Of a stretch of DNA of 64,000 nucleotides, positions 35,806 to 44,831 are shown one piece after another. How positions within the stretch are numbered: the first letter of the stretch is position 1; each line of letters begins with the position of its first letter. The notes under the pieces were generated by a model, which saw nothing but the letters and a program-made list of their open reading frames with translations, made no database searches and was not told the DNA's origin. This DNA comes from Serratia proteamaculans (lineage in GTDB: Bacteria > Pseudomonadota > Gammaproteobacteria > Enterobacterales > Enterobacteriaceae): NCBI RefSeq assembly GCF_013337185.1, contig NZ_SWDE01000004.1, positions 310,001-374,000 on the forward strand. The letters are read 5' to 3'. The position numbers and the translations under genes are program-made.

Positions 35806-36673
35806 TGCTCCTTGCAAGATCGGTATTGATATAACGGTTAAACAGGCTCCGGGCGGCGTATATCGGCCCGACACCCACCAGGGCGTAGACCACCTTAATC
35901 AGGAACTGCGACAGGATCATGATTTTGATGATGTCCCAGCTCAAAACGTTGTAGAACGCCAGGGTACAGAACACCACGCTGTCGATGGCCGAGGCCACCA
36001 CGGTGCTGGTGATCACCCTTACAAATAGATAGCGAGAGTTGGTCAGCTCTTTGATTTTGCACAGCAGGTAGGAGTTGACGTTCTCGGAGATTAAATAGGC
36101 GGCAGATGAGGCCACCAGCACCGCCATGATGCTGTGGACGATACCGTCATAAGTCTTGCTGAACTCCCACTGTGGAATGCTCGGTACCAACGTGGTTGCC
36201 CAAACGCCCAGCACAAAAATCAGGTTGGCCATAAACGAGATGATAATGGTGCGCCTGGCTAGCCGCAGCCCATAAAATTCGTTCAGAATATCCACCAGGA
36301 TAAAGGTCAGGGGATAAATAAATATCGCCGGGGGAGTGATGATGTTCAACGCTGCAATTTCAATCGGCTTGACGCCACACAGGGTTGAGAAGATATAAAT
36401 TACGCTGAGCGCCACGGTAATGATCAGATAGGCGTACCAGGATCTTTCATGGCGATCGCTGAGCTCATAGGCGGTTTGCTGCTGGTTGTTGCCGTAGATT
36501 TTGCGATACAGCGCCTGTAGCTCATGTCGGCTCAAATCTTCCGATATGTCGCTGTCGGCCAGCTCATTGAGCCCCATGGTAATGGTTTTGCCGGTGGCTA
36601 ATACCATGACATTGGCAGCCAGAGTGCCATGCCGGGTAAAGCCCAATAGCTTGAACTTTTGATTCGGTTCCAT
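35777..36673 (-). CDS. Queuosine precursor transporter (YhhQ/QPTR family) with N-terminal extension
   Basis: The C-terminal ~220 of 298 residues form the six-helix YhhQ/DUF165 family, which imports preQ0 or preQ1. Landmarks are the helix [40 protein letters not shown] with the family's charged DxxxExYG motif, and [16 protein letters not shown]. Before it lies a soluble ~80-residue N-terminal part ([37 protein letters not shown]) that ordinary YhhQ lacks; I do not recognise it. The ATG abuts the stop of the regulator gene and the 3' end overlaps queF, so uptake and reduction of preQ0 appear coupled. Confidence 0.88.
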   Translation of the reverse strand: MEPNQKFKLLGFTRHGTLAANVMVLATGKTITMGLNELADSDISEDLSRHELQALYRKIYGNNQQQTAYELSDRHERSWYAYLIITVALSVIYIFSTLCGVKPIEIAALNIITPPAIFIYPLTFILVDILNEFYGLRLARRTIIISFMANLIFVLGVWATTLVPSIPQWEFSKTYDGIVHSIMAVLVASSAAYLISENVNSYLLCKIKELTNSRYLFVRVITSTVVASAIDSVVFCTLAFYNVLSWDIIKIMILSQFLIKVVYALVGVGPIYAARSLFNRYINTDLARSNEYAYQKTR

Positions 36674-37288
36674 TTATAGCCTTTCTCCAATGATATAACC
36701 CAGGAATTGCACGGTATCCTGATGATTTTTCTCCATGCTATTTTCTTCTTTGTCATTAACCACAAAGAAGCCGTATTTTCCCGAGTGATACAATAAAGGC
36801 GAATCGCAAACTAATACCGGCGGGCGTTTTATAATAATGACCTCGCCTGGAATAAATGAACCTTTTATTTCGGTCTCTATTCGCATTGCTACCATATTTG
36901 ACTCATCGCCGAAGAAATAAGTCAAAGGGAACTCTGTGACCAGTTGGCCGATCTTCTTGTCGGCAGTTGCTAAATAACGCGACTGCGGAATAACAGGAAT
37001 TGCGGAAGGGTTTTTATTGCCTTCGGTGGACAGGGTTTCATTGAGCAGCTCCAGCTTTTCCAGATCATAGTCTTCGATTTCTTCGCAGGAAACGCCAAAG
37101 AAATCTGATATCCGGTTAACCGTGGCTTGCTGCACGTTGTTGACCCGTCCATCGAGGATCTTGTAGATAGTGGTGCGTGTCAGGCCAGTACGGTTAGAGA
37201 AGGATGCCTTGGTTTCGCCGCGGGTGCGCATCAGATATTCAATATTCTTAATGATGTTGCTTTTGCGCTGGGCGTTAGTGGTCTTCAT
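36674..37288 (-). CDS. XRE-family regulator heading the queuosine-precursor operon
   Basis: I start at the second ATG (37288) because AAGGA lies at good distance from it; ATG 37294 would touch the AAGGA. The ~204 residues have an N-terminal Cro/CI helix-turn-helix (TKASFSNRTGLTRTTIYKIL). The C-terminal part (residues ~110-204) resembles the sensor-like half of S24/phage-repressor proteins (FIPGEVIIIKRPPVLVCDSP). No catalytic Ser-Lys pair can be assigned with confidence. It is directly followed by the transporter and queF. A natural guess is control of that operon in response to queuine-pathway need, but the ligand is unknown. Confidence 0.8.
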   Translation of the reverse strand: MKTTNAQRKSNIIKNIEYLMRTRGETKASFSNRTGLTRTTIYKILDGRVNNVQQATVNRISDFFGVSCEEIEDYDLEKLELLNETLSTEGNKNPSAIPVIPQSRYLATADKKIGQLVTEFPLTYFFGDESNMVAMRIETEIKGSFIPGEVIIIKRPPVLVCDSPLLYHSGKYGFFVVNDKEENSMEKNHQDTVQFLGYIIGERL

Positions 37289-37835
37289 AAGCATTCCTTA
37301 CAATATTCTGGCCGGCTTTACTATATCGCACGCGCTGATATTGTCCAGAACTGACACCGGAAGCGGGGCGGTAACCGGCTGATTAATCTTTGAAAACGTA
37401 TGTTCAACTGCCGGGTATTACACCCAATGATGCTTCCACCCTGTTAGGAGCAAAGTGGAATAAAGGTAACTGAATACAAATCAATCGCTTAGATGGTCAG
37501 CTCCTAAAAGTGAACACAAAAGTGGGTTTTGTGTCTACTTTTGTGTTGACCACGGTGGATTTTGTGAGCTACTGTTCACTCATACTGAAGTGTTTCTTGA
37601 CGGTCAAAACGGTTAATAAACGATTGTCTGACAACTTCTATAATAAAAAGCTCAGGGAGGGAGGCGTTTCCATTCTCTGGGTATTAAAGGATGTTTTAGC
37701 TACCGACACCAGGGAATTCCAATTAGGTCTCAGTTTTAAAACCGCAGTTTTCAGTCCGCCAGATCCCCATTTTATCGTATTACCACTCACCTTTTGCAGG
37801 AGAGTGGTAATCGCATTTCGTCGCTTGCAGCCGGA
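37289..37835. other. Intergenic region upstream of the XRE-transporter-queF operon
   Basis: This 547-base stretch lies between the cytosine-permease-like gene and the XRE regulator, both on the minus strand. A plus-strand frame across part of it has no family resemblance and runs into the permease 3' end, so I do not call a gene. It contains the inverted repeat listed next and should hold the operon promoter. Confidence 0.6.
37513..37547. promoter_or_regulatory. Perfect 11-bp inverted repeat upstream of the XRE operon
   Basis: AACACAAAAGT (37513-37523) and ACTTTTGTGTT (37537-37547) are exact complements. The loop itself contains another TTTTGTGT, giving three copies of the same half-site within 35 bases. 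This looks like a repressor operator, possibly for the XRE protein. Confidence 0.55.
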
Positions 37836-39131
37836 TCAGCTTTGCGCTGGGGCCGGTTTCTGAGCACGATTCAGCGCCAACTTGAATACCCAATACAACA
37901 GGCTGGCGGCCAGCAATGAGTTGATGGTCGGCACGCCCCATTCGGTCACCAACCCGACGATGCTGCCGGCAATGCTGGCGACGATCGCTGCCCAGCCAAT
38001 GGTCGGCGTCTGGTCGGGCAGTTTGCCTTCCCGGCGGCTGTCATCGAGAATTTTACGGTGAGTGCGCAGCAAGTAATAATCCACCAGCATCACGCCGATA
38101 ATCGGCGGGAACACCACGCCCAGCACCGTCAGGAAGTCGACGAACCGATCCAGGATCCCCAATACCGAAAGCGTGGTGCCCAACACGCCAATCACCAGCG
38201 TGGTGGCGGTGTATTTCAGCCTTTTCCCGGTCATGCCTTCAACCGCGTTGACGATGCCCAGTGAAGATGAGTACAGGTTAAGGTCATTGACCCTTAAGGT
38301 GGAGAACACTACCACCAGCAGGCCTGCCCCCCCGGCGACCTGTGACATGATGGTCACGACGTCTGCCGTGCCGAGCGTTTTGGCGATCAGCAGCGCCAGA
38401 CCGTTAACCACGAACTCCCCGGCGACAATGGTGAGAATGGTTACGCCAAGTACGTGCTTGCCGTTTTTGGAATAACGCGTCAGATCGGGGGTCATCAGGC
38501 TGGCAACGATGGCGCCACCGACCACGATGGTGATGCCGGCACTGATCGACAGCGGATCGCCTGGCGGCATTAATTTAATAATCTCCGGCAGATTATGGCC
38601 GGTGAGGGTGATGTAAGAGATATAGGCTACCAGCATAATAAACATCGGTACCGCAATTCGGGCGGCGATACGCAATGCCTTAAAGCCAAAGGCCACCAGT
38701 ATGGTCAGCAGGGTACCGGACAGACCGGCCGCCAGGCCAAAGCCCAGCTTATTGCCCAGTGCGAAATCCAGCGACTTGGCGAAGATGGCGTTCTGTATGC
38801 CAAACCAGCCCAGCAGGCTGACGGCCACCACCACGCCGATCAGTACCGAACCCAGTCGGCCAAAACCGCACCAGCGGGCCAGCAGGCTGCCGGAGATCCC
38901 TTCGCGCATCCCCGCCAGCCCCAGGCCGTAGGTCACTACGCCAAAGATCAGGCTGCCGACGAAAATGGCGGTAAAGGCATCGAACAGTGTCATTGAGTGG
39001 CCCAATACGGCGCCCAGCATAAACTGATCCAGCGCGGTCAGCATGCCCATATGCACAATGGCCACGCTTAAAAACGAGACTCTTTTATCCTGAGGTACCC
39101 GGGTTAACGGATAGTCTTCAATTTTGATCAC
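37836..39131 (-). CDS. NCS1-family permease, cytosine permease (CodB)-like
   Basis: The 431-residue protein has about twelve membrane helices and the nucleobase-cation-symport-1 pattern of CodB. It starts with a short tail (YPLTRVPQDKRVSFLSVAIV) and includes GISGSLLARWCGFGRLGSVL, LLGWFGIQNAIFAKSLDFAL and MTPDLTRYSKNGKHV. It is expected to import a pyrimidine or purine base with a cation. No cytosine deaminase gene is adjacent, so the substrate is uncertain. Start is GTG 39131, with AAGGA about ten bases upstream. It follows the LuxR-type gene by 19 bases, suggesting co-transcription. Confidence 0.87.
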   Translation of the reverse strand: MIKIEDYPLTRVPQDKRVSFLSVAIVHMGMLTALDQFMLGAVLGHSMTLFDAFTAIFVGSLIFGVVTYGLGLAGMREGISGSLLARWCGFGRLGSVLIGVVVAVSLLGWFGIQNAIFAKSLDFALGNKLGFGLAAGLSGTLLTILVAFGFKALRIAARIAVPMFIMLVAYISYITLTGHNLPEIIKLMPPGDPLSISAGITIVVGGAIVASLMTPDLTRYSKNGKHVLGVTILTIVAGEFVVNGLALLIAKTLGTADVVTIMSQVAGGAGLLVVVFSTLRVNDLNLYSSSLGIVNAVEGMTGKRLKYTATTLVIGVLGTTLSVLGILDRFVDFLTVLGVVFPPIIGVMLVDYYLLRTHRKILDDSRREGKLPDQTPTIGWAAIVASIAGSIVGLVTEWGVPTINSLLAASLLYWVFKLALNRAQKPAPAQS

Positions 39132-39150
39132 GGTGAGGTATTCCTTGCTA

Positions 39151-39840
39151 TTAAATAAACTGAATGCCCTTAGCTATCAGGCGATCGGGAATGTAATTGT
39201 CCAGATGCGCATATTTGCAAAATTCTTCAAACTGCTGCTGTGTATGGACGTCAGATTTTTGATAGATGTTATATATTCTGTTTTCTATGGTTTTATTGCT
39301 GATGTTGTATATTTTGGCGATCTCTTTCACCGACAGCCGTTGCAACATTAAAAATATCACGTCAAGTTCGGCCCGGGTGAAAATAGTGCTATTGGTTTCT
39401 GTGGTCAGCACGCTGGGTTTTTGTTGATTGATAAATTTCAGCGGAGATAGGGTGTTGAGCGGTTTGGCGTTCCACATCACCCCAACCACTTCTTTTTTAT
39501 CGTTGTAGATCGGCAGTTTTTCGCTGATAAACGGGGTCAGACTGTCTTTCCCGTACCAATAATGCGTTTCTATCACCGCAACCCGTTCTCGCGAGACCTC
39601 TGTCATTTTGTCGTGTTCTACAAAATCGGCCGCGCACTCGGCCCAGTCGGCGGGAAACTCGTCGTCCAGCTTACCGGCCACATCAAAATCAAGTGGCGTG
39701 TTGGTATAGAGGTAGGCGGCATGGTTCATGTAAATATGACGGGATGCCAGATCCTTAATGCCCCATGGCTCACTCAAGTGCTCCATCATGGCAATCAGAC
39801 CTTTCAAATAGAATTCATTATTTTTATCGGGCGAATCCAT
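39151..39840 (-). CDS. LuxR-type regulator with PAS-like sensor domain
   Basis: I start at ATG 39840 (MDSPDKNNEFYLKGLIAMME), which has GAGGT at ideal distance; the frame is open back to 39987 but that part lies inside the acetyltransferase gene. The 229 residues have an N-terminal PAS-like domain (IKDLASRHIYMNHAAYLYTN) and a C-terminal LuxR helix-turn-helix (FTRAELDVIFLMLQRLSVKE, IYNISNKTIENRIYNIYQK). Similar proteins occur beside transport genes in enteric bacteria. It lies between an acetyltransferase and the permease and may regulate the latter. Confidence 0.82.
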   Translation of the reverse strand: MDSPDKNNEFYLKGLIAMMEHLSEPWGIKDLASRHIYMNHAAYLYTNTPLDFDVAGKLDDEFPADWAECAADFVEHDKMTEVSRERVAVIETHYWYGKDSLTPFISEKLPIYNDKKEVVGVMWNAKPLNTLSPLKFINQQKPSVLTTETNSTIFTRAELDVIFLMLQRLSVKEIAKIYNISNKTIENRIYNIYQKSDVHTQQQFEEFCKYAHLDNYIPDRLIAKGIQFI

Positions 39841-39865
39841 TCTGACCTCACCGGTGACAACCGGA

Positions 39866-40276
39866 TTAAATCTCTTTTGCCAGGTAGTGGCGCGTATGCT
39901 TTTTGGCATAGCCGCCCAGGTTGCCGTACAGCTGATAGCCCAGTTTTTCGTAAAAGCCGCGGGCCTGGAAGTCGAAGGTATCGACATAGGCCATGTGGCA
40001 GCCGCGCTTCCTGGCTTCTTCTTCTGCCTGGAGCATCAGTTGGCGGCCATAGCCGTTTTTACGATGCTGGTCGCTGACCCAAAGATATTGCACTTCAAGC
40101 CCGCCCCACCAGGTTCTGGCAACCAGTCCGGCAACGATTTTACCTTCATCATCGGTCACGGTCAGGAACAAGGGGTGGATATCAACGTGTTCGGTTTTTT
40201 CATTATGAGCCCAAAGGCTGTCGATAACGAACTCTTCATCTTGCGGATTTGGCTGGTCGGTAATATTGATTTTCAT
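39866..40276 (-). CDS. GNAT-family N-acetyltransferase
   Basis: This 136-residue single-domain GNAT carries the acetyl-CoA loop VSDQHRKNGYGRQLMLQAEE (the Q/RxxGxG/A pattern reads RKNGYG) and the C-terminal TFDFQARGFYEKLGYQLYGN block. The substrate cannot be told. It comes 25 bases before the LuxR-type gene on the same strand and is probably the first gene of a three-gene unit. No strong ribosome site is visible. Confidence 0.87.
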   Translation of the reverse strand: MKINITDQPNPQDEEFVIDSLWAHNEKTEHVDIHPLFLTVTDDEGKIVAGLVARTWWGGLEVQYLWVSDQHRKNGYGRQLMLQAEEEARKRGCHMAYVDTFDFQARGFYEKLGYQLYGNLGGYAKKHTRHYLAKEI

Positions 40277-41220
40277 GGATGTGATATAATTCCCTGTGAT
40301 AATAATGTCTTATGGCAATCAATTCGGGCCTTGCCAACGGGTTTAACTATCACTTTTCGTAATGTATTACAAGGGTGTTTTTCACCCGTTCCCGTCAGGG
40401 GGCCAAACGTTTATATTAACTGTGACGAGGCTAGAAAATAGCGTAATACGCGGTAATAAATAGCGGTTAGCCTTGCTCAGTCAATCTATTCCTATTGTGC
40501 CTCACCAGGGCCTCATCCAGGAAATACATTAGCTATTCAGGCTCCACCGGTAGAGCAAGTCAACTTGCCAAAGGGGAGCCGCTATCTTCAGCCTTCTGGT
40601 CAATCCGTGTGAAAATCTGCCGTCGGTCTTCGACGGAAAAAGAGCAGGCCTTATCGGCGACTTGTCAGAGGGGGGATGCTATTTTGTTGTTTTAATGCGG
40701 GGAGAACATCAACGGCTTAATGCAGTTTGTCGTATTTAAATTAACCAGTATGGCTTTATCGATTAGGGCCTAAAGGCTGTATGATCCCATTCTTTGATTT
40801 TCCGCCACGCCTTCCAGTTTAAAACTCATCTCAATAGCCATATCGCACTATATTATTATTTTGAATATAACGGATTGACGCTTATTAGTAATAGAAGCTA
40901 CTTTTGATTAATGCAAAAAAATAGCAGGAAAACATCACTAATTAAGAATAATCTTAATTTCAAAGATTACCGTGCCATCACTAGCGCCCAGGGCCGAAAG
41001 CCAGAGAACGCCAGCCCTGCTGGCGCTTGGGCTGGGAAGGAAGAGGTTCACCCACCCTGAATGACTTATTGTAATAAATATCTTTTATTATCTGGTCCAG
41101 GGGAATAATCATTCCTGGCTCCATCTTGCACTCATTCGGTTAATGAGATAGAAAACTAGGCAGATGTATTATCCCTTTTTTTAATCGCGTTCATTAACTG
41201 GCTGCCTAAAGGCGCATTAT
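40277..41220. other. Long non-coding stretch before the T6SS accessory island
   Basis: In 944 bases I find no supported gene. A short plus-strand frame at 40495-40695 has no family features. There are hairpins at 40620-40636 (CCGTCG/CGACGG) and 41009-41025 (CGCCAG/CTGGCG), and an RcsAB-box-like palindrome listed next. The final 300 bases are AT-rich, as expected for a promoter and possibly an H-NS-bound zone. Confidence 0.6.
40943..40956. promoter_or_regulatory. RcsAB-box-like palindrome upstream of the T6SS island
   Basis: TAAGAATAATCTTA matches the RcsAB consensus TAAGAATATTCCTA at 12 of 14 positions and is the centre of the exact inverted repeat ATTAAGA/TCTTAAT (40941-40958). It lies about 265 bases upstream of the first T6SS gene. 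Binding is inferred. Confidence 0.45.
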
Positions 41221-43755
41221 ATGAAGATTATTAAGCCGCTGCGTCTGAGCGTATTAAATCGACCTTTTCGCCAGCAGGGTAAAAATTATCTGGGCGTCTC
41301 AGTGATGGCACTGCTGGATATGGGCGCAACGCCCCAGCTGCGTCCGGAAGTGGAATTATGGCAACTGGCGGCGGAAGAACTGCAAACCAGCGGCGGCGTC
41401 ATTGATGTGGCCATCCCGAAAGTCCGGGCTGAATTTCTGGCGACGGGGAATGCTTATACCCATCATCAGAAGGAAAAAAACAGCTGCGCAGTGCGTATTG
41501 ACGTGGGGAGTCTCAGCAAGACCCTGTTGGCTTTTGGCGATCGTTTCTGGTCTGGTTCGCAGCCGACCCCGCCACGCCATTTTGAGTCGATGCGCCTCGA
41601 CTGGAGCCGGGCTTTTGGCGGCGCAGGACACGAAGAAAATCCTCATGGTATTGGCGCCGTGGAAGAGCAGCACAACGGCGTGGCTTATCGTCGCCTGCCG
41701 AATATCGAACCGCCACATCAGCGTATGACCTCCCAGCGGCAGCAGCCTGAACCGGTAAGCTTTGGGCCGCTGGACATGAGCTGGCCGCGTCGTTTTAAGC
41801 GCATGGGCAAAGCCTATGATGCCAACTGGCTGAATAATGATTTTCCAGGCCTGGCCCGCGACGCCGACTGGCGTGTATTCAATGCTGCCAGCCCGGATCA
41901 ATGGTGGCCGGAACAAGATGAGCTGCCGTCCGAGGCCGAGTGGCGCATCTGGAATATGCATCCGGAGAAAGCGCTACAGTCGGGCAAATTGCCGCCATGG
42001 CGGGCGCGCTGTTTTATCAATCGTCAGCGCGGGGACGAAACGCTGTTTGAAGAGATTGCGCTGCGTGCCACCACGGTCTGGTTCTTCCCGCATCGGGAAC
42101 AGATGATGCTGATCTGGCAGGGCAGTTGCCGCATTAACGAGGATGATGCGGCGGATGTGCTGCATCTCATGCCGGCGCTGGAGAAAAACGGCGCGACTCG
42201 TTCGGCCAACCACTATCGCAAGGTGCTGGCCCAGCGGCTGGATAAAGGGAAGGGCGCGCTGTTTGCCTTCCGTGAAAAAGATTTGTTGCCGGAAGAGCTG
42301 ATCGGTTCCTGGATTGACAGCGAAATGCAGCAAACAGACAGCCCGATGCAAAACAATATGCAAAACCGGGTAAGTCAAATACGCGAACAGCACCGCGCCA
42401 GGCTTGAGGCTGAAGGGCGGGATGTTAATGAGTTACTGGCGGAGACTTCGCTGCCAAAGATGCCGAAGCTGGATGAACTGCCGGAGTTTGTCGAACGACT
42501 GGAGCGCCAGGCTGAGGAGATGAAAGCGCAGGCCGAGGCGCGTCAGGCTGAGGTGGAAGCCCGCCAGGGGGCCAAACCAGATAATCGGCCGCGTGGCCCG
42601 GAATCCATGCACCGTATGCAGGAAATGCTGCATCAACATGCGGACAGCATGACGGCGAAGAAACTGGCGCAGAGCCGCGAATCGCTGCACCAGATGTATC
42701 TGATGGCAGTCCAGCATCAACCGCCGGCGAAACGCATGACGGGTGACATTGCCCGAATTATTCGCCAGCGTGCTTCGAACACCATGGCGTGCGGAGGGGA
42801 CTTTAGCGAGTTGGATTTCACCGGCGCGGATCTCTCCGGCATGGATTTTCGTGGCGCTAATTTCCGTAAGGCGTTGCTGGAAAGCGCCGATCTCAGCGGT
42901 TGTCAGCTGGACGGCGCTGATTTTAGCGAGGCGATGCTGGCGCGGGCCGATTTGTGCAACAGTTCGCTGCGTGAATGTAATCTGACCAAAGCCAGTCTGG
43001 CGTTGGCACAGTGTCGGCAGACCGATTTTAGCGGTGCCAACCTGACGGAAACCCAACTGGAAGACGCCCTGTTTGAAGACTGTGACTTCAGCCGTGCCAG
43101 ACTAAAAACGCTGTTGCTGCCCCAGGTCGGTATCAGCCACTGCCGTTTCCATCGTGCCGAGCTGGAGGAGTGTATCGTTATGAATTTAACGCTGCCGCAG
43201 CTCGATTTCAGCGAGGCCAGGTTGCATAAGACCGTATTCCAACAGTGCGAGTTGCAGGCGGCGGTCTTCAACGGTGCGTGGCTGGAGAGCTGTAACTGGG
43301 TGGAGAGCAAACTGCCGTACGCCCAGTTTAAAGCGGCCAGCCTGCTGACTTGCGCAGCCGTCATGGAGAGTGACTTAAGCGGCGCGGACTTTAGCGAAGC
43401 GACGCTGAAAGAAAGCAACCTGCGCCAGGCTTTACTCACGCAGGCGAACTTTACGTTGGCGAAGGTGGAGAACAGCGATCTCAGCGAGGCGGACTGTCAG
43501 AGGGCGAACTTCACCCGTGCCAACCTGATCGGGAGCCTGTTGATCCGCACTGATTTCCGCCAGGTCAATTTCACCGGAGCCAACCTGATGGGCGCACTGA
43601 TGCAGAAAACTCAGTTGGGCGGCGCGGACTTTACCGGTGCCAATCTGTTCCGCGCTGACCTGTCACAATCCTTTATTAACAGGGAGACACGGCTGGACAA
43701 CGCCTATACCAGCCGGGTGAAAACGCTGCCGAAGCGCGATGAGGAACTGACATGA
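41221..43755 (+). CDS. T6SS-associated DUF2169 plus pentapeptide-repeat protein
   Basis: An 844-residue cytoplasmic protein. Residues 1 to about 340 match DUF2169, a family found next to VgrG/PAAR genes and thought to help load effectors on the T6SS tip (MRLDWSRAFGGAGHEENPHG, VSFGPLDMSWPRRFKRMGKA). Residues about 380-515 form a charged coiled-coil linker (LERQAEEMKAQAEARQAEVE). From about 520 to 830 runs a pentapeptide-repeat right-handed beta-helix (FTGADLSGMDFRGANFRKAL and many A(D/N)LxX units). AAAGGCG precedes the ATG. The next gene overlaps its stop by four bases. I infer an adaptor role; enzymatic activity is not suggested by any motif. Confidence 0.88.
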   Translation: MKIIKPLRLSVLNRPFRQQGKNYLGVSVMALLDMGATPQLRPEVELWQLAAEELQTSGGVIDVAIPKVRAEFLATGNAYTHHQKEKNSCAVRIDVGSLSKTLLAFGDRFWSGSQPTPPRHFESMRLDWSRAFGGAGHEENPHGIGAVEEQHNGVAYRRLPNIEPPHQRMTSQRQQPEPVSFGPLDMSWPRRFKRMGKAYDANWLNNDFPGLARDADWRVFNAASPDQWWPEQDELPSEAEWRIWNMHPEKALQSGKLPPWRARCFINRQRGDETLFEEIALRATTVWFFPHREQMMLIWQGSCRINEDDAADVLHLMPALEKNGATRSANHYRKVLAQRLDKGKGALFAFREKDLLPEELIGSWIDSEMQQTDSPMQNNMQNRVSQIREQHRARLEAEGRDVNELLAETSLPKMPKLDELPEFVERLERQAEEMKAQAEARQAEVEARQGAKPDNRPRGPESMHRMQEMLHQHADSMTAKKLAQSRESLHQMYLMAVQHQPPAKRMTGDIARIIRQRASNTMACGGDFSELDFTGADLSGMDFRGANFRKALLESADLSGCQLDGADFSEAMLARADLCNSSLRECNLTKASLALAQCRQTDFSGANLTETQLEDALFEDCDFSRARLKTLLLPQVGISHCRFHRAELEECIVMNLTLPQLDFSEARLHKTVFQQCELQAAVFNGAWLESCNWVESKLPYAQFKAASLLTCAAVMESDLSGADFSEATLKESNLRQALLTQANFTLAKVENSDLSEADCQRANFTRANLIGSLLIRTDFRQVNFTGANLMGALMQKTQLGGADFTGANLFRADLSQSFINRETRLDNAYTSRVKTLPKRDEELT

Positions 43756-44822
43756 CGACGCTGAGCGCGGCAGAGCTACAGCAGAAAATAAAAAATGGCG
43801 AGCTGATTAACGCCTGCCACCTCGATGGTCTCGATCTGCAAGGGTGCGACCTGTCCGGCGGAATTTTTCAGGAGGTCTCACTGCAGGGGGCGAACCTGCA
43901 GGCGGCCAATTTGCATGAAACGGTGTTTAATGAGTGCCTGTTGAATGGGGTGAAGCTGAGCGGCGCGCACATGCAGCAGAGCGTGTTTAACGACTGTGAA
44001 ATGACGGCCATCAGCGCCTGCGACACGTTAATGGCGCAGTGCATTTTTAATCATTGTGAGCTGGGCAACGGCGATTTTTCCCGCAGCAGGTTCGACGCTT
44101 GTCAATTTATGCGCAGCCCACTTTTCGGCAGCACCTTCAACCAGTCCACGCTGGAACGCACCACTTTCTTCGAGTGCTCGCTGGATGAGGTGCAGCTGGA
44201 ACAGTGCCAGTGCCTGCTGACGACCTTTTTCAATATCGATCTGCGCACGACCCGTTTGGGCCACAGTCAATTCGACCGGGCCGTCTTCTTCAACTGCGAT
44301 CAGCGTGGAAAAAGCTATGCCCAGCAGCGCTTTAGCGGCTGTCAGTTTACTGATAATCAGCTCGATGCGGTGGACTTCAACGGGGCGCAGCTGACGCAGT
44401 GCAATTTCAAAGGCGCTTCGCTGAGAAAAGCCCAATTCCGTAAGGTGAACGCCAGCCAGGCGCTGTTTATGAGTGCAGACCTTACCGGGGCCAACTGCCA
44501 GGGCAGTGTGTTTGATCAGGCGTTGTTCATCGGCGCCAGGTTACAACAGGCCGATTTTAGCCACAGCCGCCTGTTCCAGAGCATTTTGCAGCAGGTGAAG
44601 GCTGAAGACAGCAACTTTGCCCTGTGCGACCTGACCTACAGCGACTTTACCCATGCGGATTTGCGCCGGGCAGATTTCCGCAGTGCCACATTTTCCCGCA
44701 CCCGATTCCACCGGGCGCAGCAGGAGGGGGCCCATTTTTCCGATCGCCGGGGCATCCTTGAATATGACGAAGAGTTACTGGCTGCCGAGGCCTGGAGCCT
44801 TCAGCATCAGAGCCGCCGTTAA
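43752..44822 (+). CDS. Pentapeptide-repeat protein of the T6SS island
   Basis: The 356 residues consist almost entirely of pentapeptide repeats (LDLQGCDLSGGIFQEVSLQG, FSHSRLFQSILQQVKAEDSN), with many Cys and Phe at the turn positions. That predicts a quadrilateral beta-helix of about 65 five-residue steps. There is no signal or membrane segment. ATG overlaps the stop of the DUF2169 gene (ATGA). Together with it, the protein probably forms a scaffold or chaperone for tip loading; the exact role is unknown. Confidence 0.87.
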   Translation: MTTLSAAELQQKIKNGELINACHLDGLDLQGCDLSGGIFQEVSLQGANLQAANLHETVFNECLLNGVKLSGAHMQQSVFNDCEMTAISACDTLMAQCIFNHCELGNGDFSRSRFDACQFMRSPLFGSTFNQSTLERTTFFECSLDEVQLEQCQCLLTTFFNIDLRTTRLGHSQFDRAVFFNCDQRGKSYAQQRFSGCQFTDNQLDAVDFNGAQLTQCNFKGASLRKAQFRKVNASQALFMSADLTGANCQGSVFDQALFIGARLQQADFSHSRLFQSILQQVKAEDSNFALCDLTYSDFTHADLRRADFRSATFSRTRFHRAQQEGAHFSDRRGILEYDEELLAAEAWSLQHQSRR

Positions 44823-44831
44823 GGAGAGAAG

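Noticed and set aside
36674-37288. LexA/CI-type self-cleaving repressor as an identity for the XRE protein
   Set aside because: The C-terminal half resembles the S24 fold, but I cannot place the Ala-Gly cleavage site or the Ser-Lys pair, so no phage origin is claimed.
37510-37863. Plus-strand frame of 117 codons upstream of the XRE operon
   Set aside because: It starts at a GTG inside the inverted repeat, has no ribosome site, overlaps the permease 3' end and shows no family features.
40495-40695. 66-codon plus-strand frame in the 944-base gap
   Set aside because: No ribosome site, low-complexity content and no recognisable domain. Treated as chance.
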